From Gordonia bronchialis DSM 43247 (GTDB taxonomy: Bacteria; Actinomycetota; Actinomycetes; Mycobacteriales; Mycobacteriaceae), in assembly GCF_000024785.1 (NCBI RefSeq), contig NC_013441.1:1550001-1614000 (forward strand): a stretch of 64,000 nt of DNA. The letters are read 5' to 3'. Numbering within the stretch: position 1 is the first letter of the stretch; the number at the start of each line of letters is the position of its first letter. The notes under the pieces are model-generated. The model did not search any database. It worked only from the letters and a program-made list of their open reading frames with translations, and was not told where the DNA came from. Shown here in pieces: positions 24,964 to 35,793 of this stretch. A program made the translations under genes and the position numbers.

Positions 24964-25845
24964 ATGCCCGCCGCGCACGAGGAGACACTGAGCAACAAGG
25001 CCGCCAAGAAGCGTCGTCGTCGGGAACCGCCCCCGGACCCGCAGCCGTTGCCCGGGCTGGTCGACGCCCACACCCACCTCGCCGCGTGCGGGGGCCGCGA
25101 TGCCGAGTCGGTTCGCGCGATCCTCGATCACGCCGAGGCGGTCGGCGTCGGGCAGGTGGTGACCGTGGCCGACGACATGGTGGATGCGCGGTGGGCGGTG
25201 GCTGCGGCCGAGTGGGATTCGCGCGCGTACGCCGCGGTGGCCCTGCACCCGATGCATGCGTCGGATCTGACCGACGAGACCGCCACGGAGCTCGAGGAGA
25301 TGGCGCGGCATCCGCGGGTGGTCGCGGTGGGGGAGACCGGGCTGGACTATTACTGGACGACACGCTCGGACGACTGCGCCCCGCCCGATGTGCAGGCGGC
25401 TGCCTTCCGGTGGCATATCGACCTGGCCAAGCGGGTCGGCAAGCCGCTGATGATCCACAACCGCGAGGCCGATCGTGACCTCCTGGACATCCTGGCCGCC
25501 GAAGGCGCCCCGGAGTCCGTGATCATGCACTGCTTCTCCGGTGACCGAAATGTTGCACAAGAATGTGTGGACGCCGGGTACACGTTGAGCTTCGCCGGCA
25601 CTGTGAGCTTCGCCAATGCCGCCGAATTGCGAGTCGCCGCCGAGATCGTGCCCGACGAGCAGATCCTGGTGGAGACCGACGCACCGTTCCTGACCCCGGA
25701 TCCCTACCGTGGCCAGCCCAATCAGTCGTATTGTCTGCCCTACACCGCCCGAGTCCTGGCGGAGGTCCGTGGCGTCGACGCCCTCGCAATGGCCCGCGTT
25801 CTCGGCGACAACGCGCGCCGGATCTACCGGTTACCTTTGCAGTAA
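24964..25845 (+). CDS. tatD: TatD-family metal-dependent hydrolase/DNase
   Basis: The 293-residue TIM-barrel hydrolase has all the metal ligands of the family: VDAHTHL (H36, H38), VGETGLDYYW (Glu), MIHNREA (His), MHCFSGD (His) and VETDAPFL (Asp). TatD proteins are 3'-5' exonucleases or phosphoesterases with a two-metal centre. A basic, Lys/Arg-rich N-terminal extension (about 30 residues) precedes the barrel. The gene is followed by rpfB and rsmA, as in mycobacteria (Rv1008-Rv1010), and is part of the backbone. Confidence 0.94.
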   Translation: MPAAHEETLSNKAAKKRRRREPPPDPQPLPGLVDAHTHLAACGGRDAESVRAILDHAEAVGVGQVVTVADDMVDARWAVAAAEWDSRAYAAVALHPMHASDLTDETATELEEMARHPRVVAVGETGLDYYWTTRSDDCAPPDVQAAAFRWHIDLAKRVGKPLMIHNREADRDLLDILAAEGAPESVIMHCFSGDRNVAQECVDAGYTLSFAGTVSFANAAELRVAAEIVPDEQILVETDAPFLTPDPYRGQPNQSYCLPYTARVLAEVRGVDALAMARVLGDNARRIYRLPLQ

Positions 25846-25945
25846 TCTGGCCTGTTCGTTATCGTATTGTGATCCCGCCAGGTTTGGCGAGGCACACCGG
25901 CGTCGAGAGGCCCGTACCCGCCGGATGTGCCCGTGCTGGTGGTGA

Positions 25946-27975
<2,030 letters not shown>

Positions 27976-28012
27976 CCGGGCGCCCGAATGCGTTGACCGG
28001 GCACGGAAAAGG

Positions 28013-28055
28013 CGTTGACTGCTTGTCGGGGGCGGACGATGATGCACAGTCAACG
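28013..28055. other. Inverted repeat between rsmA and the GNAT gene
   Basis: CGTTGACTG (28013-28021) and CAGTCAACG (28047-28055) form a 9-bp perfect inverted repeat with a 25-bp loop. Additional GTTGACC and GGTCAACGG half-sites occur on either side (about 28000 and 28068). It may be an operator for the GNAT gene or a weak terminator for rsmA. There is no T-tract. Confidence 0.4.
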
Positions 28056-28088
28056 GAATCCGCCCACGGTCAACGGAGGAGGATAGCG

Positions 28089-28676
28089 GTGATCGAGACG
28101 CATGTCCCCACGCTGCGGACGGCGCGGTTGATTCTGCGTGCGCCGGCCGAACTCGACATCGACCCGATCTATCAGGCCTGTCAGGACCCGAGCATTCAGC
28201 GCTATACCCTTGTGCCGGTGCCTTATCGGCGCTCGGATGCGGACTGGTTCGTCCGCGTCAATGCTGCGGACCCGGCGTCGGCCACCTGGGTTATCGAGGC
28301 GGCAGACGGTCACCTGGCCGGCACCATCGGCGTGTCGCTGCATACCGACCCGGACCATCCGGACTCCGGATCGCTCGGCTACTGGTGTGCTCCCGCGGAT
28401 CGCGGTAACGGCTACGTGCGGGAGGCGCTGCGCGCGGTGCTCGAGTGCGCGCTGACCCCGGTCGCCGACGGTGGTCTGGGTCTGGAACGTGTCACATGGC
28501 GTGCCCTGTGCGACAACGTCGCGTCCGCGCGGGCTGCAGCGTCGGTGGGATTCCGATACACCGGCCGCCGGACCGATGACATCCGCAGCGGGGCCGAGGA
28601 GATGCACACCGCCGAGATCCATGCCGAGGACGACCGGCGGCCGCAACGCTGGAGCGGCGACGTCATCGGCTCCTGA
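28089..28676 (+). CDS. GNAT-family N-acetyltransferase
   Basis: The 195-residue protein starts ETHVPTLRTARLILRAP, the usual opening of RimJ/RimL-like GNAT enzymes. The acetyl-CoA loop region is SLGYWCAPADRGNGYVREAL (about 97-116), where RGNGYV is the pyrophosphate-binding motif A, and RALCDNVASARAAASVGF is motif B. It starts at GTG 28089 with a GGAGGA site just upstream. The acceptor is unknown; small molecules or protein N-termini are both possible. It lies in the accessory block between rsmA and ispE. Confidence 0.86.
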   Translation: MIETHVPTLRTARLILRAPAELDIDPIYQACQDPSIQRYTLVPVPYRRSDADWFVRVNAADPASATWVIEAADGHLAGTIGVSLHTDPDHPDSGSLGYWCAPADRGNGYVREALRAVLECALTPVADGGLGLERVTWRALCDNVASARAAASVGFRYTGRRTDDIRSGAEEMHTAEIHAEDDRRPQRWSGDVIGS

Positions 28677-28704
28677 AACGCTGAGCGGCAACGGGATTCG
28701 GACG

Positions 28705-29689
28705 CTAACCGCCAGACGCCTCCCGCAGCCGATCCAGCAGCGGTCCGGCCGCCTCGGCGAGGAACCGCTCCTGCGACTCGCCGCCGACCTGCACGAGCGC
28801 GACATCGGTGAACCCAGCCCTCCAATACGGCGCCACGGCCTCGACGATGGCGTCGAGATCGGGTCCGCAGGGGATGGATTCGGCAACGTCCTCGGGCCGG
28901 ACGTACTGGGTGGCTGCGGCGAAACCGGCGGTGGTGCGCAGGTCGGCGTTCACGTCCCATCCGCCTGCGAACCAACGGAATTGGTCGTGTGCGCGGGCGA
29001 TCGCGGTGTCGCGGTCGGGGTCCCAGGATCTGGCCGATCGCCCGAGCGCCGTCCCCGGTCGACGTGGTGTCGGGATGCTCGTTCCAGCCGGTGATGAGAT
29101 CAGCGTCAGGGGCCACGGCGATGAGGTGATCGCCGAGTGGTCCGAACCGGTCGATGCCCTCGGAACCGGCGATGGCGACACCGATCGGTACCGGGGTGTC
29201 GGGGAGATCCCAGATCCGCGCGGAGTCGACCTGGAAGAACTCGCCGTGGAAGTCGACCAGGTCGCCGCTGTGCAGGGCGCGGATGATCTCGATGGCCTCG
29301 GCGAGCATGTCCTGACGGTCGACGACCGACGGCCATCCCTCGCCGACGACGTGTTCGTTGAGATTCTCACCGGAACCCAGGCCGAGAGTGAAGCGACCGT
29401 CGGCGAGGATCTGCAGTGTCGCGGCCTTCTGCGCGACGATCGCCGGGTGATACCGGATCGTGGGACACGTCACGTAGGTCATCAGCTCCACGCGTTCGGT
29501 GGCCTGCGCTACCGCGCCCAGTACGGTCCAGGCGTAGGGCGCGTGACCTTGGGCCGACAACCAGGGGAAATAGTGGTCGCTGGACACCTCGAAATCGAAC
29601 CCGGCGGCCTCGGCGCCGATCGCGTAGCGCACGAGTTCCTTGGGCCCGGCCTGCTCGGTCATCAGGGTGTAGCCGAATCGAATAGCCAT
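28705..29689 (-). pseudogene. F420-type LLM oxidoreductase, apparent frameshift
   Basis: ATG 29689 begins MAIRFGYTLMTEQAGPKE, a luciferase-like (LLM) fold close to F420-dependent glucose-6-phosphate dehydrogenase-like enzymes (GFDFEVSSDHYFPWL, PTIRYHPAIVAQKAATLQ, RFTLGLGSGENLNEHVVG). The frame is lost after ARAIGQI. The rest (WDPDRDTAIARAHDQFRWF, TQYVRPEDVAESIPCGP, to the TAG at 28705) is in another frame. Removing one base near 29022-29030 gives 327 residues, the family length. Residues for the F420 pocket (the GSGEN loop) are present. A real +1 mutation or a sequence error would explain it. Confidence 0.88.
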
Positions 29690-29757
29690 TCTCGCTCCGT
29701 CCGAAGAGTGTAAGGCTGGAGGGGCGGGCTCGCTTCTCGGCCCGGAAAGGAGACCCG

Positions 29758-30426
29758 ATGACACGCGACACCGCGTCCGCGGTCGACACCGTCCTCCTCG
29801 ATGTCGACGGTACGCTCATCGATTCGACCTACCTGCACGCTCTGGCGTGGGTGCGCGCCTTCGCCGGGCACGACCTCACCCCGCCGTGGTGGCGGGTCCA
29901 TCGTGCGATCGGCATGGGCGGGGACCGGCTGGTGGGTGAGGTCTGCGGCGCCGACGTCGAGAACTCGCTCGGCGACACACTGCGCTCGGATTGGGAGGAC
30001 CGCTATCGGGAGCTGCTCGGGGAGGTGACGGTGCTGCCGGGTGCGGTGCCGTTGATCGAGAGCCTCGTCGACGCCGGGTTCAAGGTTGCGTTGGCATCTT
30101 CGGGTAAGTCTGAATTCACCGATGCCGCAATCGAATTGCTCGGAATGCAACGTTCGGACTTCGCAGCGGTGACGAGTTCGGAGGACGCCGAGGACTCCAA
30201 ACCTGATCCGGACATTCTCGGTGCCGCTCTCGAGGCGGCCGGTGGGAGCTCGGCGGTCGTGGTCGGCGACACGGTGTGGGATGTGGCCTCGGCAGCCCGA
30301 TTGCCCGCGCAGTGTGTGGCCGTGCGCAGCGGCGGTTTCGCCGAAGCCGAGCTCGTCGACGCCGGTGCGGTCCTGGTGGTCGACGATGTCGGTGTGCTGG
30401 TTCAGCGAGGCTGGCGGCCCCGGTGA
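29758..30426 (+). CDS. HAD-family phosphatase/phosphoglycolate-phosphatase-like
   Basis: The 222-residue HAD protein has motif I LLDVDGTLIDST (D15, D17), a helical cap including HALAWVRAFAGH, motif II ALASSGKSEF, the lysine motif DSKPDPDIL and motif III VVVGDTVWDVASAA. This is the arrangement of phosphoglycolate phosphatase or beta-PGM-like enzymes. The substrate is not determined. It is divergent from the LLM gene and convergent with the molybdoenzyme gene, 18 bp away. Confidence 0.85.
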   Translation: MTRDTASAVDTVLLDVDGTLIDSTYLHALAWVRAFAGHDLTPPWWRVHRAIGMGGDRLVGEVCGADVENSLGDTLRSDWEDRYRELLGEVTVLPGAVPLIESLVDAGFKVALASSGKSEFTDAAIELLGMQRSDFAAVTSSEDAEDSKPDPDILGAALEAAGGSSAVVVGDTVWDVASAARLPAQCVAVRSGGFAEAELVDAGAVLVVDDVGVLVQRGWRPR

Positions 30427-30444
30427 CGTCAGACGGTGTAGCGG

Positions 30445-32772
30445 TCACACACCGGCGGACGGTGACTGCCGACGTTCGATCCGGATGGTAACGGCCTTGG
30501 AGACCGGCGTGTTGGATTTCTCGGCGACATGGTCGAGCGGGACCAGGGGATTGGTCTCGGGGTAGTAGGCCGCCGCGTTCCCGACCGGCGTGGGGTAGGC
30601 GACGAGGCGGAAATCATGAGCGCGACGGTATTCGACGGTGCCGTCCGGGCGGGTCCATTCCGAACAGAGATCGACCCGATCGCCGTCGGCGTGACCGAGC
30701 GCGGCGATGTCCTCGGCGTTGACGAACACGACGCGCCGACCGCCCTCGATGCCGCGGTAACGGTCACTGAGTCCGTAGACGGTGGTGTTGTATTGATCGT
30801 GGCTGCGCATCGTCTGCAAGATCAGACGACCCTGCGGTACCGGTATCCAGCGCAGTGGGTTGACCACGAAATTCGCTTTGGCAGTGGATGTTTCAAATCG
30901 ACGCTCATCGCGGGGCGGGTGCGGCAGCACGAATCCGTCGGGCTGTCGGACGCGCACGTTGAAGTCGTCGAAGCCCGGGATGACGCGAGAGATGGAGTCG
31001 CGGATCAGGTCGTAGTCATCGGCGAATCGCTCCCAGGGAACCGGATGCCGGGGGCCGAGCAGGGTGCGGGCGAGTTCGCAGACGATGGCGACCTCACTGC
31101 GCACGTGCTCGCTCGGGGGCGTCAGCGCGCCTCTGGACAAGTGCACGGCGGACATGGAGTCCTCGACGGTCACCATCTGCTTGCGTCCGGCGCGGACATC
31201 CTTGTCGGTGCGCCCGAGACTTGGCAGGATGAGGGCGGTTCGGCCGCCGACGAGGTGCGAGCGACTGAGTTTGGTCGAGATCTGCACGGTGAGCGAGCAG
31301 TTGCGCAGGGCGGTCTCGGTGACCGCGGTATCCGGTGTGGCGGCGACGAAGTTGCCTCCCATGGCGAGGAAGACCGACGCCTTGCCGTCGCGCATGGCGC
31401 GGATGGAATCGACGGCGTCGAAGCCATGACGACGCGGCGAGGAGATGCCGAACTCGTCGTCGAGCGCCGCGAGGAAGGATTCGGGCATCCTCTCCCAGAT
31501 GCCCATCGTCCGATCGCCCTGGACGTTGGAATGTCCACGAACGGGGCAGACCCCGGCACCGGGTTTGCCGATCATGCCGCGCATCAGCAGGAGCGCGACG
31601 GCATCTTGGATGGTGGCCACCGCATGGGTCTGCTGGGTGAGTCCCATCGCCCAGCAGATGATCGTCGCATCCGAATCGATCAGGGCAGCGGCGGTCCGGT
31701 CGAGGTCACCTCGGCTCAGACCGGTCGCCTCGATGACGTCGTCGAGGTCGACGGCACGGATGTGCGCGGCGTAGTCCTCCCAGCCGGCGCAGTGCTGGCG
31801 CAGGAAGTCATGGTCGACGACGGACCCCGCAGACGCGTCATCTGCTTCGAGAAGGAGTTTGGCGAGCCCCTGGAACAGGGCTTGGTCGCCACCGATGCGG
31901 ATCTGCAGGAAATCGTCGGCGATCGCGACGCCGTGACCGACCACACCATGGACCTTCTGCGGATCCTTGAAGCGCAGCAAACCGGCCTCGGGTAACGGAT
32001 TCACGGCGATGACCCGAGCGCCGTTCGCTTTCGCCTTCTCCAGCGTGGAGAGCATTCGCGGGTGGTTGGTGCCGGGATTCTGGCCGGCGATGATAATCAG
32101 GTCGGCGTGTTCGATGTCGGGCACCGACACCGAACCCTTGCCGATCCCGATGGTCTCGGTGAGTGCGGCTCCCGACGACTCATGACACATGTTCGAGCAG
32201 TCGGGCATGTTGTTGGTTCCGAAGGAGCGGATCAGCAACTGGTAGAGGAAGGCGGCCTCGTTGCTGGTGCGTCCCGAGGTGTAGAAGACCGCCTCGTCGG
32301 GCGACGTCAGAGCACGCAGCTCGCGGGCGATCAGCTCATAGGCGGCATCCCAGTCGATCGGCTCGTAGTGGGTCGCACCGGGCTGCAAAACCATGGGGTG
32401 GGTCAATCGGCCCTGCTGGCCGAGCCAGTAGTCGCTGTGTTCGAGGAGGTCGGCGACAGCATGAGCGGCTAAGAACTCCGGATTCACCTGCCGGCGGGTG
32501 GCTTCTTCGGCGACAGCCTTGGCACCGTTCTCACAGAACTCCGCATGTTTGCGGTGGCCGGGGGTTTCCGGCCACGCGCACCCCGGGCAGTCGAAGCCGT
32601 TGCGTTGATTCAGCTTCGTCAGCACCTGGGTCGTGCGCACCACTCCCATCTGCTCGACCCCGCGGCGCAGTGAGACCATCACGGCCTTCATACCCGCGGC
32701 GTGGTGTTCTTCCCCGCTGACTGTGAGATCGTCTTCGACGATGTCGTGGTCACTGTGTGGCGGCCGGCGCAT
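30445..32772 (-). CDS. YdeP/FdhF-type molybdopterin oxidoreductase
   Basis: This 775-residue protein matches the formate-dehydrogenase-H-like YdeP family (homologous to Rv2900c). GFDCPGCAWPE (C62, C65) stands near the N-terminus without a full four-cysteine ferredoxin pattern. The Mo-bis-MGD body follows: VFYTSGRTSNEAAFLYQ, MPDCSNMCHESSG, IIIAGQNPGTNHPRML, AVNPLPE, GKPGAGVCPVRGHSNVQGDRT, and the C-terminal cofactor-binding domain with RSHDQYNTTVYGLSDRYRG. The acceptor and true substrate are unknown; YdeP is linked to acid resistance in E. coli. No electron-transfer subunit is adjacent. Confidence 0.88.
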   Translation of the reverse strand: MRRPPHSDHDIVEDDLTVSGEEHHAAGMKAVMVSLRRGVEQMGVVRTTQVLTKLNQRNGFDCPGCAWPETPGHRKHAEFCENGAKAVAEEATRRQVNPEFLAAHAVADLLEHSDYWLGQQGRLTHPMVLQPGATHYEPIDWDAAYELIARELRALTSPDEAVFYTSGRTSNEAAFLYQLLIRSFGTNNMPDCSNMCHESSGAALTETIGIGKGSVSVPDIEHADLIIIAGQNPGTNHPRMLSTLEKAKANGARVIAVNPLPEAGLLRFKDPQKVHGVVGHGVAIADDFLQIRIGGDQALFQGLAKLLLEADDASAGSVVDHDFLRQHCAGWEDYAAHIRAVDLDDVIEATGLSRGDLDRTAAALIDSDATIICWAMGLTQQTHAVATIQDAVALLLMRGMIGKPGAGVCPVRGHSNVQGDRTMGIWERMPESFLAALDDEFGISSPRRHGFDAVDSIRAMRDGKASVFLAMGGNFVAATPDTAVTETALRNCSLTVQISTKLSRSHLVGGRTALILPSLGRTDKDVRAGRKQMVTVEDSMSAVHLSRGALTPPSEHVRSEVAIVCELARTLLGPRHPVPWERFADDYDLIRDSISRVIPGFDDFNVRVRQPDGFVLPHPPRDERRFETSTAKANFVVNPLRWIPVPQGRLILQTMRSHDQYNTTVYGLSDRYRGIEGGRRVVFVNAEDIAALGHADGDRVDLCSEWTRPDGTVEYRRAHDFRLVAYPTPVGNAAAYYPETNPLVPLDHVAEKSNTPVSKAVTIRIERRQSPSAGV

Positions 32773-32871
32773 ACCGGGACTGTATCGAGCGATCCGACAC
32801 GGTATGTGAAGTAGGGCTGTCCGGCGTCTCCGCCGGTCGGTTGTCGCCGCCTGCCGTTAAGCTGACTTCTT

Positions 32872-33819
32872 GTGTCTCCCGCGTCGCTGTCGGTGGTTTC
32901 CGACTCCGTCACCGCGCGGGCTCCGTCGAAGGTCAATCTGCACCTGGGCGTGGGTCCGCGCCGCCCCGACGGCTACCACGACCTGGTCACCGTCTTCCAG
33001 GCTCTGTCCCTGCACGACGACGTCCGGGTGTCACCGGGCACCGACCTGACGGTGAGCGTGCGCGGTGAGGGCGCATCCGCGGTGCCCGACGACTCGTCCA
33101 ACCTCGCCGCCCGGGCGGTGCAGGCGCTCGCCGAGTGGTGCGGACGCAGCCCCGTCGCCGCGATCGACATCGACAAGTCGATCCCGGTGGCCGGGGGAAT
33201 GGCCGGCGGCAGCGCGGACGCCGCGGCGGCACTGGTGGCGGCGGCGGCCATGTGGAAACTCGACGTCGACCGTGACGATCTGTCGGATATCGCCGCCGGC
33301 CTGGGCAGCGATGTCCCGTTCGCGCTGCACGGCGCCACCGCACTCGGTACCGGGCGCGGTGAGCAGCTGATCTCGGTGCTCTCGCGCGGCGAGTTCCACT
33401 GGGTACTCGCCCTCGCCCGCGAGGGCTTGTCGACCCCGCAGGTCTACGCGGAGCTGGATCGATTGCGCGACAACAGATCCGACGACGCGATGACCGACGA
33501 TCCGCTGCGTCGCCCCGATGACCTGATGCAGGCGCTGGCCGCCGGCGACCCGCGTGCGGTGGCCCCGCTGCTGCACAACGATCTGCAGCCGGCCGCGCTG
33601 AGTCTGCAACCGGCACTTCGGCGGACGCTGCGCGCCGGGGTCGACGCCGGCGCGCTGAACGGCATCGTCTCGGGCTCTGGACCGACCTGTGCCTTCTTGT
33701 GCCTCGACGAGGGGTCCGCTGTGAACGTCGCCGCCGAACTGTCCGGCGCGGGTGTCGCACGATCGGTACGCACGGCGTCGGGCCCGGTCCCCGGCACGCG
33801 GGTGATCAGCCCGGACTGA
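32872..33819 (+). CDS. ispE: 4-diphosphocytidyl-2-C-methyl-D-erythritol kinase
   Basis: The 315-residue GHMP kinase phosphorylates CDP-ME in the non-mevalonate isoprenoid pathway. [24 protein letters not shown] holds the conserved Lys and Asn, [18 protein letters not shown] (about 103-120) is the ATP-binding glycine-rich loop, GSDVPFAL carries the catalytic Asp, and [14 protein letters not shown] is motif III. It starts with GTG 32872. In mycobacteria ispE directly follows rsmA; here 4.9 kb of accessory genes intervene, so it must use its own promoter. Confidence 0.95.
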   Translation: MSPASLSVVSDSVTARAPSKVNLHLGVGPRRPDGYHDLVTVFQALSLHDDVRVSPGTDLTVSVRGEGASAVPDDSSNLAARAVQALAEWCGRSPVAAIDIDKSIPVAGGMAGGSADAAAALVAAAAMWKLDVDRDDLSDIAAGLGSDVPFALHGATALGTGRGEQLISVLSRGEFHWVLALAREGLSTPQVYAELDRLRDNRSDDAMTDDPLRRPDDLMQALAAGDPRAVAPLLHNDLQPAALSLQPALRRTLRAGVDAGALNGIVSGSGPTCAFLCLDEGSAVNVAAELSGAGVARSVRTASGPVPGTRVISPD

Positions 33820-33848
33820 CCGCGTCCCAGGGTAGGAAACCCGGTCAG
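33816..33848. terminator. Weak hairpin between ispE and the GH25 gene
   Basis: CTGACCG (33816-33822) and CGGTCAG (33842-33848) are complementary and include both convergent stop codons. The stem is only 7 bp with a 19-bp loop and no T-tract, so termination is only a possibility. Confidence 0.4.
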
Positions 33849-34582
33849 CTCCCGAAGACGTTGATCGCGTTGCCATAGGAGCGCAGCGCCGCGATGGACC
33901 CGTTGTAGCGGTTCAGGTCGACGCGGGTGGGGATGCCGGGAAGCCGACCCGACGAGGTGTACTGCCAGAACCGCCAGGTGCGCCATCCGCCGCGCGGCAT
34001 CTCCGGCGCGCTGCGGCCGTTGTAGGAGGCGATCCACAGCGGGTGATCGGCGAATTCGGTGGTTGCGCCCATCGCGGTGTTCCAGAACCGCGGATCGGTG
34101 TAGAGGATGGTCTTGCGGCCGGTGAGCGGTTCGAGGACGGCGAAGAACTCGCGCACCCAGGCGCGCAAGCCGGCGGGGGACAGTCCGCCGGAGTTCTCGA
34201 GGTCGAGGACCGGTGGCAAGTCGAGGATGCCGTTCTGGCCGAGCACGATCGTCGCGTAGAAGATGGCCTGCGCGGCCGCGGGCCGCGACGGATCGGCGTA
34301 GTGGTAGGTGCCGCGGATGAGTCCGGCAGCCCGCATGGCGAGGCGGTCGGGTACGAAGTACGGGTTGACGTACCAGGTGGACTCGGTGGCCTTGACCATG
34401 GCGATCTGCTGGCCGGCGGCACGCACCGCGAACCAGTTGATCGACGCGCCACCAGGATGCTGATGGCTCGACACATCCGGCCCGATGGTCTGCGGTGCGG
34501 CGTGTGCTGTTGCGGCAGAGGATATTCCGCCGAAGATGAGGGTGGCCGCGAGTGTGACGGCGACCACTGTGCGTCGGGGCAT
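33845..34582 (-). CDS. Secreted GH25 lysozyme-like muramidase
   Basis: The protein (245 residues) has a cleavable signal peptide (VVAVTLAATLIFGGISSAATAHA). The GH25 barrel follows: TIGPDVSSHQHPGG with the first catalytic Asp, MVKATESTWYVNPYF, GTYHYADPSRPAAAQA, PPVLDLENSGG with the DxE motif, TILYTDPRFW, PLWIASYNG and FWQYTSSG. GH25 enzymes cleave the glycan backbone of peptidoglycan. The length fits a stand-alone catalytic domain without cell-wall-binding repeats. ATG 34585 just upstream is an alternative start. It is divergent from the lipase gene. Confidence 0.9.
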   Translation of the reverse strand: MPRRTVVAVTLAATLIFGGISSAATAHAAPQTIGPDVSSHQHPGGASINWFAVRAAGQQIAMVKATESTWYVNPYFVPDRLAMRAAGLIRGTYHYADPSRPAAAQAIFYATIVLGQNGILDLPPVLDLENSGGLSPAGLRAWVREFFAVLEPLTGRKTILYTDPRFWNTAMGATTEFADHPLWIASYNGRSAPEMPRGGWRTWRFWQYTSSGRLPGIPTRVDLNRYNGSIAALRSYGNAINVFGS

Positions 34583-34627
34583 CACAGCTCCACGCTAGGT
34601 GACGGTGGCGACCATTACAGTGGTTTC

Positions 34628-35776
34628 GTGCGACCGAGACCCTTGGTGACCGCTTCGACGGTGCTCACGATGCTGCTCGCCGTGGTCTCGGGGGTTCTCG
34701 TCCCGGTGCCCTCGGCGGCCGCTGCGCCGCCCCCGGGGTTCGTCTTCGCGTCCACACCACTACCCGCGGGGGAGTTGCCGTCGGGTGCCGCACACGGCAC
34801 CCGCGTCGTCTACGCGACCCTCGATCAGAACGGCCGGCCGGCGCTGGCCACCGGTGTCTTCTGGACGCCGCACGGCGCGCCGCCGGTGGGTGGTTGGCCC
34901 GTCGTCTCGTGGGCGCACGGCACCACCGGGATCGCCGATCGGTGTGCACCGAGCCGGACCCGGCACGGCAACGGGCTCGAGACACCGATCCGCAAGGCAC
35001 TCGACGCCGGATATGCCGTCACCGCCACCGACTACGCGGGCCTGGGGTCGGCGGGGGAGACCGAGTACCTGGGTGGCCGCGCCGCCGCGCACTCGATTGT
35101 CGACATCATCCATGCGGCCAGGTCGCTCGATCCGACACTGTCGGCGCGTTGGGTGTCGACCGGCCACTCGCAGGGCGGTCACGCGGCGCTGTTCGCGGCC
35201 CGGTACGCCGGTGAGTACGCGCCCGACTTGTCGCTGCGGGCGGCGGTCGCCATCGCCCCGGTCTCGTCGATGGAAGATATCTTCGGTGTCTTCGGGCCGC
35301 GCACACCGGGACTCGGCCGTTTCAACGGGGTCAGCGGGTTATTCCTCTATCTCCTCGCCGGACTCGATCACGCACAGCGCGATCTCCACGTCGCCGATCA
35401 CCTCACCGACACCGGACGCCGATACCTCGACGCCGCCCGTGAGCAGTGCTACGGCGACCTGAATTCGGCTCTGCAGTCGGTGTCGCCGGGATCGCTCGTG
35501 GGCAGCTCCTTTGTCGCCGACGACGCGTTCCGGCGGGCGCTGGCCGACTACGCCCAGGTGCCCACCGGGGGCTATGGAGTGCCGATCCGCATCCAGCACG
35601 GATTCCTCGACCCGGTGCTGCCGTATGTCCTCAGCCGCGATCTGCGTTCCAAGATGCGTGACGACGGCACCGACGTCACCTTGAAGACCTACCTGCGCGC
35701 TGACCACACGAGCGTCGTCGACGACTCCCGCGACGACACGATGAGCGCAATCAACGAAGGGTTCGCGCGGGACTGA
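34628..35776 (+). CDS. Secretory lipase (LIP family)
   Basis: The 382-residue alpha/beta hydrolase starts at GTG 34628 with a signal peptide (TVLTMLLAVVSGVLVPVPSAAAA). The body matches the secretory lipase family: VYATLDQNGRPALATGVFWT, VSWAHGTTGIADRCAPSR (oxyanion region), AVTATDYAGLGSAG, the nucleophile elbow GHSQGGHAALFA (S181), and a late acid and histidine (PIRIQHGFLDPVLPY, RADHTSVV). It probably hydrolyses short or medium-chain acyl esters outside the cell. Its stop codon is within a terminator hairpin shared with the ABC-F gene. Confidence 0.87.
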   Translation: MRPRPLVTASTVLTMLLAVVSGVLVPVPSAAAAPPPGFVFASTPLPAGELPSGAAHGTRVVYATLDQNGRPALATGVFWTPHGAPPVGGWPVVSWAHGTTGIADRCAPSRTRHGNGLETPIRKALDAGYAVTATDYAGLGSAGETEYLGGRAAAHSIVDIIHAARSLDPTLSARWVSTGHSQGGHAALFAARYAGEYAPDLSLRAAVAIAPVSSMEDIFGVFGPRTPGLGRFNGVSGLFLYLLAGLDHAQRDLHVADHLTDTGRRYLDAAREQCYGDLNSALQSVSPGSLVGSSFVADDAFRRALADYAQVPTGGYGVPIRIQHGFLDPVLPYVLSRDLRSKMRDDGTDVTLKTYLRADHTSVVDDSRDDTMSAINEGFARD

Positions 35777-35793
35777 TCGGCCTCAGCCGATCA
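35774..35793. terminator. Compact convergent terminator spanning two stop codons
   Basis: TGATCGGC (35774-35781), loop CTCA, GCCGATCA (35786-35793): an 8-bp perfect stem with a 4-nt loop. It begins with the lipase TGA, and the ABC-F stop (35783-35785) is in the loop, so one hairpin serves both strands. Confidence 0.65.
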
